Shown here: piece by piece, positions 5,537 through 10,611 of the stretch
Position numbering within the stretch: position 1 is the stretch's first letter
Layout of the letters: each line of letters begins with the position of its first letter
Assembly: GCA_028065725.1 (NCBI GenBank)
Contig: JAPTVL010000126.1
Span: 1 to 10,611 of the forward strand
From: Betaproteobacteria bacterium
GTDB lineage: Bacteria > Pseudomonadota > Gammaproteobacteria > Burkholderiales > Rhodocyclaceae
DNA length: 10,611 bases
Direction of reading: 5' to 3'
Position numbers and translations under genes: made by a program
Notes under the pieces: model-generated
What the model saw: only the letters and a program-made list of their open reading frames with translations
Databases searched by the model: none
What the model was told of the DNA's origin: nothing

Positions 5537-6394
5537 GTGGGAATGATTGCCAAAACCTTCGCGTTTGTGGTCGCACTCTGGGCCTTGCAGGTGGGCGCTG
5601 CGTCAGCTTCCGCGCCGCTGCCGGTGTTCGTGAGCATCCTGCCGCAGAAGTATTTCGTCGAACGCGTCGGCGGCGGGCAGGTTGCGGTTTCGGTCATGGT
5701 GGGCTCCGGGCAGAGCCCGGCAACCTACGAGCCGACGCCGCGCCAGATGACGGCGCTGTCCCGGGCGCGGCTTTACTTTTCTATCGGGGTGGCGTTCGAG
5801 GACACCTGGATGAAGCGCATCCAGGCCGCGAACCCTGCCTTGCGCGTGGTGCCCATGCAGCGCGGCGTCGAGCTGCTGCCCCTGACCGGCCCGGGCGGCA
5901 AACCCACCGGCACGGATCCGCACATCTGGACCAGCCCGCCGCGGGTGAAGATCATGGCGGCAATCATCCGCGATGCCCTGATTGAGGCCGACCCCGCCCA
6001 CCGTGGCGACTACGAATCGAACTATCTGGCGTTCAGCTCCGAGCTGGACGCGCTGGATCTGGAAATCCGTACCATTCTTGCATCGGCCAAAGGCAAGCCC
6101 TTCCTGGTGTTTCATCCATCCTGGGGCTACTTCGCCAAAGACTACGCACTGCGCCAGATTCCTATTGAGGCCGAGGGCAAGGAACCGGGAGCCAAGGCGC
6201 TCGCGCGCGTGATCGATCTCGGCAAGCGGGAGGGCGTGAAGGTCATCTTCGTGCAGACCCAGTTCAGCCGGCGCACCGCCGAGACTGTCGCCGCGGCCAT
6301 CGGCGCCCGGGTGGTGGGAGTGGACCCGCTGGCGGAAAATTATCCGCAAAACCTGTTGCGGGTCGCGCATGAATTCGCCGACGCCTTGAAATGA
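5537..6394 (+). CDS. Metal ABC transporter substrate-binding protein, ZnuA/TroA-like
   Basis: The 285-residue protein has a signal peptide (hydrophobic to about residue 20, cleavage near A-S-A-S-A) and the cluster A-I metal-binding fold, with V-F-V-S-I-L-P-Q-K-Y-F at the start. Likely ligands are H129 in DPHIWTSP, H193 in FHPSWGYFA and D263 in VDPLAENYP. Where classical members have a His before Y-E-P-T-P, this protein reads GSGQSPATYEPTP, with Q59 in place of His, so the site is altered. The His-rich loop of many ZnuA proteins is also missing. It captures a divalent metal in the periplasm and passes it to the permease two genes downstream; Zn, Mn and Fe are all possible. GTG 5537 is preferred over ATG 5543 because GAGGA at 5525-5529 is seven bases upstream of it. 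It lies three bases after the methyltransferase stop. Confidence 0.87.
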   Translation: MGMIAKTFAFVVALWALQVGAASASAPLPVFVSILPQKYFVERVGGGQVAVSVMVGSGQSPATYEPTPRQMTALSRARLYFSIGVAFEDTWMKRIQAANPALRVVPMQRGVELLPLTGPGGKPTGTDPHIWTSPPRVKIMAAIIRDALIEADPAHRGDYESNYLAFSSELDALDLEIRTILASAKGKPFLVFHPSWGYFAKDYALRQIPIEAEGKEPGAKALARVIDLGKREGVKVIFVQTQFSRRTAETVAAAIGARVVGVDPLAENYPQNLLRVAHEFADALK

Positions 6395-7143
6395 AACCGG
6401 TCATCGAACTGAAGGACGTTTCCTTCGCCTACGACATCGGCCCGCCGGCGCTGGAACATGTCAGCCTGGCCGTGGGGGAAGGCGAGTTCCTGGGCCTGGT
6501 GGGGCCAAACGGCGGCGGCAAGAGCACACTGCTCAAGCTTGTGCTGGGGCTGCTCCGGCCAGGTTCCGGCGAGGTGCGCGTGGCCGGTGGAACCCCGCAA
6601 GAATCACGCAGGATGATCGGTTATGTGCCGCAATATGCCCGCTTCGCCCGCGACTTCCCGATTTCGGTAGAGGAGACGGTGCTGCTGGGACGACTCGGCA
6701 CTACCCGATTGCTGGGCGGCTACCGTGCCGCAGACCGCGAGGCGGCGCACCTGGCGATGACGGAGACCGAGGTGCTGGACCTGCGGCAGCGCCCGCTCGG
6801 CACCCTCTCCGGCGGACAGTTGCAGCGGGTGCTGGTGGCGCGGGCACTCGCCTGCGACCCGCGCATCCTGATTCTGGACGAACCCACCGCCAACATCGAC
6901 CTGCGTGCCGAAACCGAGATTTTCGACCTGTTCAAGGCGCTCAACCAGCACATGACCATCGTCGTCGTCTCCCACGACATCGGTTTCATCTCGCGCTATG
7001 TGACCCGCGTGGCCTGCCTCAACCGCACCCTGCTGTGCCACCAGCCGGCGCCGATCGGGTCGGCAGCGATCGAAAAACTGTATGGCATGCCGGTGCAGCG
7101 CATTCCGCACAGCGATGCTTGCGAGACGGAGGCGAAACCATGA
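6391..7143 (+). CDS. Metal ABC transporter ATP-binding protein (ZnuC-like)
   Basis: This 250-residue ABC ATPase is complete: Walker A G-P-N-G-G-G-K-S-T at 38-46, Q-loop Q81 in GYVPQ, signature L-S-G-G-Q at 139-143, Walker B I-L-I-L-D with catalytic E164, and H-loop H195 in VVSHD. It resembles the ZnuC/MntB group that energises A-I metal importers and sits on the cytoplasmic face of the permease. The start overlaps the stop of the substrate-binding gene as ATGA, and its own stop overlaps the permease start in the same way, so the three importer parts are coupled. The last 40 residues (with H-Q-P-A-P-I-G-S and a Cys near the end) are typical of family tails and show no recognisable sensory domain. 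Substrate specificity cannot be inferred from the ATPase. Confidence 0.92.
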   Translation: MKPVIELKDVSFAYDIGPPALEHVSLAVGEGEFLGLVGPNGGGKSTLLKLVLGLLRPGSGEVRVAGGTPQESRRMIGYVPQYARFARDFPISVEETVLLGRLGTTRLLGGYRAADREAAHLAMTETEVLDLRQRPLGTLSGGQLQRVLVARALACDPRILILDEPTANIDLRAETEIFDLFKALNQHMTIVVVSHDIGFISRYVTRVACLNRTLLCHQPAPIGSAAIEKLYGMPVQRIPHSDACETEAKP

Positions 7144-7994
7144 GCGCGTTCCTGGAGGCGCTTTTTAGCCACGCGTTTCTGCAGCACGCCCTGGCCGCCG
7201 GCGTGCTGGCCAGCATCGCCTGCGGCATCGTCGGCAGCTATGTGGTGGTCAAGCGCATCGGCTACCTCGCCGGCGGCGTTGCGCACACCGTGCTGGGCGG
7301 CATGGGCATCGCCTATTTCCTGGGCAAAAGCCCGATCGGCGGCGCGCTCATCGCCGCGCTGCTGGCGGCGCTGATCATCGGCTGGGTGAGCCTGCGCTTC
7401 CGCCAGCACGAGGACACCATCATCGGGGCGCTGTGGGCGGTGGGCATGGCCATCGGGATTCTCTTCATCTCGCGCACGCCGGGTTACAACGTGGATCTGA
7501 TGAGCTACCTGTTCGGCAACATCCTCATGGTACCGCGCGAGGATCTGCTGCTCATGGCCGGCCTGGACGGCGTGATCATCGCCCTGGTGTGGCTATTCCG
7601 CAAACAATTTCTCGCCGTGTGCTTCGACGAGGAGTTCGCCCGCCTGCGCGGCATGCCAGTCGACGTGTTCTACCTGGGACTGTTGCTGATGGTGGCCTTG
7701 ACCGTGGTGATCCTGATCCAGGTAGTGGGTCTGGTGCTGGTGATCGCGCTCCTGACCCTGCCGGCCGCCATCGCCAGCCAGTATGCGCGTTCGCTCGCCA
7801 CCATGATGCTGACGGCGACGCTGCTCGGGGTCATTTTCACCAGCGCGGGGCTGGCGCTTTCCTATGAACCGGATTCGCCCGCCGGCGCCACCATCATCCT
7901 GCTGGCGGGAGTGGCCTACCTGCTTTCGGCCCTGGGCCGGGGAATCTGGCTGCGCTGGCATCGCACCACGACCCTTCCAGAAGCGAAACCATGA
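7140..7994 (+). CDS. Metal ABC transporter permease (ZnuB-like, ABC-3 family)
   Basis: A 284-residue integral membrane protein with about eight hydrophobic segments, the usual size for ABC-3 permeases of Zn/Mn/Fe importers. Family features seen are GSYVVVKRIGYLAGGVAHTV near the N-terminus, D-L-M-S-Y-L-F-G-N-I-L at about 120-130, and the stretch V-G-L-V-L-V-I-A-L-L-T-L-P-A-A-I-A in the second half. The coupling loop with the E-E-F-A-R-L-R-G motif (about 163-170) should contact the ATPase. The frame is open further upstream, but ATG 7140 overlaps the ATPase stop by four bases and gives the family-like N-terminus. It forms the membrane channel of the importer and its stop overlaps FeoA, which links the ABC importer to the Feo genes in one transcript. 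Confidence 0.92.
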   Translation: MSAFLEALFSHAFLQHALAAGVLASIACGIVGSYVVVKRIGYLAGGVAHTVLGGMGIAYFLGKSPIGGALIAALLAALIIGWVSLRFRQHEDTIIGALWAVGMAIGILFISRTPGYNVDLMSYLFGNILMVPREDLLLMAGLDGVIIALVWLFRKQFLAVCFDEEFARLRGMPVDVFYLGLLLMVALTVVILIQVVGLVLVIALLTLPAAIASQYARSLATMMLTATLLGVIFTSAGLALSYEPDSPAGATIILLAGVAYLLSALGRGIWLRWHRTTTLPEAKP

Positions 7995-8248
7995 GCGGTC
8001 ACCCGCACGTCCCCCTCGATCAGCTCGCACCCGGCGCGCACGCGATCGTGCGGGAGATCCGGGGAGGTGCTGACTTCTCGAGCCGCCTGGCGGCGATGGG
8101 GCTTACAAAGGGAGCACGCATCGAGATCCTGCAGAACGCCGGGCGGGGTCCTGTACTGGTGCGCGCGCACGAAACCCGCATTGCCCTGGGCCGGGGAGAG
8201 GCGCTGAAGATCCTGGCGGAAGAGACAAGCGATGAGTCGCCAGGCTGA
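7991..8248 (+). CDS. feoA: FeoA, SH3-like accessory protein of ferrous iron uptake
   Basis: An 85-residue protein with the FeoA pattern: P-L-D-Q-L-A-P-G at the start, F-S-S-R-L-A-A-M-G-L-T-K-G-A-R-I-E-I-L in the middle, and G-P-V-L-V-R-A-H-E-T-R-I-A-L-G-R-G-E-A near the end, the beta-barrel typical of FeoA. FeoA is a small cytoplasmic partner needed for full FeoB transport activity. Its mechanism is still debated. The start overlaps the ABC permease stop as ATGA, and its 3' end overlaps feoB by 17 bases. Length and position fit the family, and no defect is visible. Confidence 0.92.
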   Translation: MSGHPHVPLDQLAPGAHAIVREIRGGADFSSRLAAMGLTKGARIEILQNAGRGPVLVRAHETRIALGRGEALKILAEETSDESPG

Positions 8249-10250
8249 GCCCACGCCGAAACAACGGACGCTCCTGGTGGGCCTGGCCGGGCAGCCCAAC
8301 GTCGGCAAGTCCACCCTCTTCAACCTGCTGACGGGCCTCTCCCAGCACGTCGGCAACTGGCCCGGCAAGACGGTGGAGCGCAAGGAAGGCATGCTGGACC
8401 ATGACGGGACACGGATGCGGCTGGTAGACCTGCCGGGGACCTACAGCCTGACCTCGCACAGTCTTGAGGAGCAAGTGGCGCGCGACTTCATCATCCACGA
8501 GCACCCGGACATCATCGTGATGGTGGCCGATGCCTCTTCCCTGGAGCGCAATCTTTACCTGCTCGCCGAGTTGCTGATCCTGCGCGTCCCGGTAGTGCTT
8601 GCACTCAACATGCTGGATGTCGCCGAGGCGCAGGGCATCCAGATCGAACCGCACGTGCTGGAGGCGGCGCTGGGCTTGCCCGTGGTGTCCATGGTGGCGA
8701 CGCGCAACCAGGGACTCGCCGAGCTCATCGCCGCCATCGGGCATCTGGCGTGCAACCCGGACACCTTCCACCCGGTGCGGCCGCAGATCGCCGCGCCGCA
8801 CCGGGGGGTACTCGATCAACTGAAGGAGATGGTGGCGGGGCAGCTTCCAGCGCCGTTTGATCCGGATTGGGTGGCACTCAAGCTGCTGGAAGGGGATGCT
8901 GAAATCACCCGGAAAGCCAAAGGCTGGGCCGGTGAACGGGTCTGGCCCGGGATCGAAGCCCTGCTGAGCGCGCATGAAGACGCGGTGCTGGACATCGCCA
9001 GCGGCCGCTACGAATGGATAGGCCGCATGGTACGGGCCGCAGTGACCCGCCCGCGCCTCGGACAGGTGAGCCTTACCGACAAACTGGACCGGGTCGCGTT
9101 GCATCCGCTGTGGGGTCTGGTGCTCCTCTTCAGCGTTTTCGCGGCCGTGTTCTGGTTCACCTTCACACTCGCAGTCCCGGTCCAGGAGTGGCTGGACGTA
9201 ACTGTCGTCGGACAGGCGCGTGCGGCGGTGCGGCATTTACTCGCCGGCGCGCCGGGCTGGCTCGCCGCCCTCGTCGCCGAAGGCGTGCTGGGCGGGGCCG
9301 GTCTCGTTCTCACTTTCCTGCCTGTCCTGGCGTTATTCTTCGGCGCGCTCGCGCTACTGGAAGACACCGGCTATCTCGCACGCAGCGCCTATGTGATGGA
9401 CCGCTTCATGCACGCGCTCGGGCTGCATGGCAAGAGCTTCCTGCCGCTCTTTCTCGGCTTCGGCTGCAACGTGCCGGCGGTGATGGGTGCACGGGTGATC
9501 GAATCGCGCGGCGGGCGGCTGCTCACCATCCTGCTCGCCCCATTGGTGCCATGCAGCGCGCGCCTCGTGGTGCTCGCCTTCCTCGCCCCGGCCTTCTTCG
9601 GAGCGGCGGCGCTGCCGGTCGCGCTCGCCCTCGTCGCGCTCAACCTGATGGTGCTGGCGCTGGCGGGCATAACGCTCAACCATACGCTGTTTCGCGGCCA
9701 GCACATGGCCTTCATCATGGAGCTGCCGCTCTACCACATGCCGAACGCCCGCACCATCGGCACCTCTGTCTGGAACAACACCTGGGCCTTCGCGCGCAAG
9801 GCGGGAAGCTTCATCCTGCTCGCCTCGGTGGTGGTCTGGACGTTGAGCTACTTTCCCACCGGCGCCCTCGAACAAAGCTACCTCGCCCGCATCGGGCATA
9901 AGCTCGCGCCGCTCGGCGAACTGATGGGCATGGACTGGCGCATGCTGGTCGCGCTCATCGCCGGCTTCGTCGCCAAGGAGAACGTCATCGCCACCCTCGG
10001 CATCCTCTACGGGCAGGGTGGAGGCGGTCTGGCCCGCACCCTCGCCGCCCAGGTTTCGCCCGCCTCGGCGCTCGCCTTTCTCACCGTGACCATGCTCTTC
10101 ATCCCCTGCCTGGCCACGGTGGCGGTCATGCGCCAGGAAACGGGAAGCTGGCGCTGGACGCTGTTCGATATCGCACTGCTGCTTGCCATCGCGCTGGGCG
10201 CAGGCATCCTCGTCTATCATGGGGCGGGAGCGCTGGGAATGGAGGGCTGA
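8232..10250 (+). CDS. feoB: FeoB, GTP-dependent ferrous iron transporter
   Basis: This 672-residue protein has an N-terminal G domain and a C-terminal membrane domain. The G motifs are complete: G1 G-Q-P-N-V-G-K-S at 20-27, the switch region G-N-W-P-G-K-T-V-E, G3 D-L-P-G at 66-69, G4 N126-M-L-D129 and G5 around S153-T157. The membrane part carries the two conserved gate repeats: GFGCNVPAVMGARVIESR with C412, followed by VPCSARL with C441, and GFVAKENVIATLG with E583. It imports Fe(II) across the inner membrane under low-oxygen or reducing conditions. It is shorter than E. coli FeoB (773 residues), within the range of other bacterial members. The start is supported by GGAAGAG at 8219-8225. It overlaps feoA by 17 bases and its stop directly abuts feoC. 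Confidence 0.96.
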   Translation: MSRQAEPTPKQRTLLVGLAGQPNVGKSTLFNLLTGLSQHVGNWPGKTVERKEGMLDHDGTRMRLVDLPGTYSLTSHSLEEQVARDFIIHEHPDIIVMVADASSLERNLYLLAELLILRVPVVLALNMLDVAEAQGIQIEPHVLEAALGLPVVSMVATRNQGLAELIAAIGHLACNPDTFHPVRPQIAAPHRGVLDQLKEMVAGQLPAPFDPDWVALKLLEGDAEITRKAKGWAGERVWPGIEALLSAHEDAVLDIASGRYEWIGRMVRAAVTRPRLGQVSLTDKLDRVALHPLWGLVLLFSVFAAVFWFTFTLAVPVQEWLDVTVVGQARAAVRHLLAGAPGWLAALVAEGVLGGAGLVLTFLPVLALFFGALALLEDTGYLARSAYVMDRFMHALGLHGKSFLPLFLGFGCNVPAVMGARVIESRGGRLLTILLAPLVPCSARLVVLAFLAPAFFGAAALPVALALVALNLMVLALAGITLNHTLFRGQHMAFIMELPLYHMPNARTIGTSVWNNTWAFARKAGSFILLASVVVWTLSYFPTGALEQSYLARIGHKLAPLGELMGMDWRMLVALIAGFVAKENVIATLGILYGQGGGGLARTLAAQVSPASALAFLTVTMLFIPCLATVAVMRQETGSWRWTLFDIALLLAIALGAGILVYHGAGALGMEG

Positions 10251-10526
10251 ATGCTCAGTGAAGTATTGCGCCTGGCCGTCGAGCGGGGCACCACCAGCAG
10301 CGAGGAACTGGCGCGAGCGCTTGACACGAGCCCGGAGCTGGTACACGTAGCGCTTGAGGAACTTGCGCGACGCGATTACCTCCAGGCCGTGGCACCTGGC
10401 TGTTCCGCGGCCTGCGAGCGCTGCCCTCTGCGCGCAGCCTGCCTGTTTCGCCGCCAGCCGCGGGTATGGACGCTCACCCGCAAGGGTGATGCATGGGTGG
10501 CAAAAGAACATGATTCAGTGAGGTAA
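10251..10526 (+). CDS. feoC: FeoC-like winged-helix protein with a four-cysteine cluster
   Basis: The 91-residue protein has a winged-helix N-terminus (helix at about 2-12, T-T-S-S-E-E-L-A-R-A-L-D-T-S as helix-turn-helix, then V-H-V-A-L-E-E-L-A-R) and a cysteine loop, C51-x3-C55-x2-C58-x5-C64. This matches FeoC/HTH_15 proteins, in which four cysteines can hold an oxygen-sensitive iron-sulfur cluster. It may regulate Feo transcription or protect FeoB from proteolysis, roles proposed for other FeoC proteins. The basic linker R-R-Q-P-R-V-W-T-L-T after the cysteines forms the wing. The ATG follows the feoB stop with no gap, and AATGGAGG at 10237-10244 can serve as the ribosome site. It is the last gene of the operon, followed by a hairpin. 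Confidence 0.85.
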   Translation: MLSEVLRLAVERGTTSSEELARALDTSPELVHVALEELARRDYLQAVAPGCSAACERCPLRAACLFRRQPRVWTLTRKGDAWVAKEHDSVR

Positions 10527-10527
10527 A

Positions 10528-10546
10528 CCCCCGGCTATGCCGGGGG
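10528..10546 (+). terminator. GC-rich hairpin after feoC
   Basis: CCCCCGGC at 10528-10535 and GCCGGGGG at 10539-10546 form a perfect eight-base stem with a three-base TAT loop, two bases after the feoC stop. No T run follows (ACTCAGTCAGG), so it is not a classical intrinsic terminator. It could stop transcription partly, pause it ahead of Rho, or protect the 3' end of the long transcript. Confidence 0.6.
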
Positions 10547-10559
10547 ACTCAGTCAGGTT

Positions 10560-10577
10560 TGACCGTTCCGGCGGTCA
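10560..10577. terminator. Second, smaller hairpin downstream of feoC
   Basis: TGACCG at 10560-10565 pairs with CGGTCA at 10572-10577 around a six-base TTCCGG loop. It is followed by TTAAAAAG, again without a real T run. With the hairpin just upstream it may form a tandem termination region. On its own it is weak evidence. Confidence 0.3.
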
Positions 10578-10611
10578 TTAAAAAGCAACAATAAAATTCA
10601 GAAACATCATT

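Noticed and set aside
8103..9236. Long minus-strand ORF of 377 codons
   Set aside because: It is a shadow of feoA and the FeoB G domain and has no family features.
9354..10511. Long minus-strand ORF of 385 codons
   Set aside because: It mirrors feoB and feoC on the other strand, with Arg/Gly/Ala/His-rich composition and no motifs; it is a by-product of GC-rich codon use.

Overview
The window looks like a chromosomal segment of a GC-rich proteobacterium, most likely beta- or gammaproteobacterial. This rests on the Feo operon with a cysteine-bearing FeoC, the RHH antitoxin type and the style of the ferritin-like protein. It is a judgement from protein character; nothing was searched.

The window has two very different halves. 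Positions 1 to about 2900 are a patchwork of accessory and decaying genes. There is the C-terminal tail of a MazF/PemK-type toxin (3-140), a complete RHH antitoxin with a TTG start (259-531), and a ParE/RelE-type toxin that breaks off after about 33 residues (519-618). Directly after the break comes the C-terminal half of an ArsB/NhaD-type permease (628-1427) with two single-base-scale frame breaks. Next are an intact exported pentapeptide-repeat protein (1457-2095), a tiny ORF with a zinc-ribbon-like cysteine cluster (2147-2275), and on the minus strand a wrecked AmrS-type radical SAM gene (2350-2874) with two compensating frameshifts, an internal deletion and no C-terminus. Positions 2875-3139 hold no convincing gene.

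From 3140 to 10526 everything is on the plus strand, intact and tightly packed. A 70-residue helical protein (3140-3352) is followed by nine genes that mostly overlap by 4-17 bases or abut: ferritin-like protein, HisC-like PLP aminotransferase, class I SAM methyltransferase, ZnuA-like metal-binding protein, ABC ATPase, ABC permease, FeoA, FeoB and FeoC. A GC-rich hairpin follows at 10528-10546. The layout argues for one transcript.

The operon combines two import routes for divalent metals (an ABC importer of the Zn/Mn/Fe family and the GTP-driven Fe(II) channel Feo) with a likely di-iron ferritin-fold protein. That points to metal, probably ferrous iron, homeostasis. The unexplained part is the aminotransferase-methyltransferase pair placed between the ferritin-like protein and the transporters with overlapping reading frames. 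It is the best candidate here for an undescribed functional link, for example making or modifying a small metal ligand, but that role is inference only.
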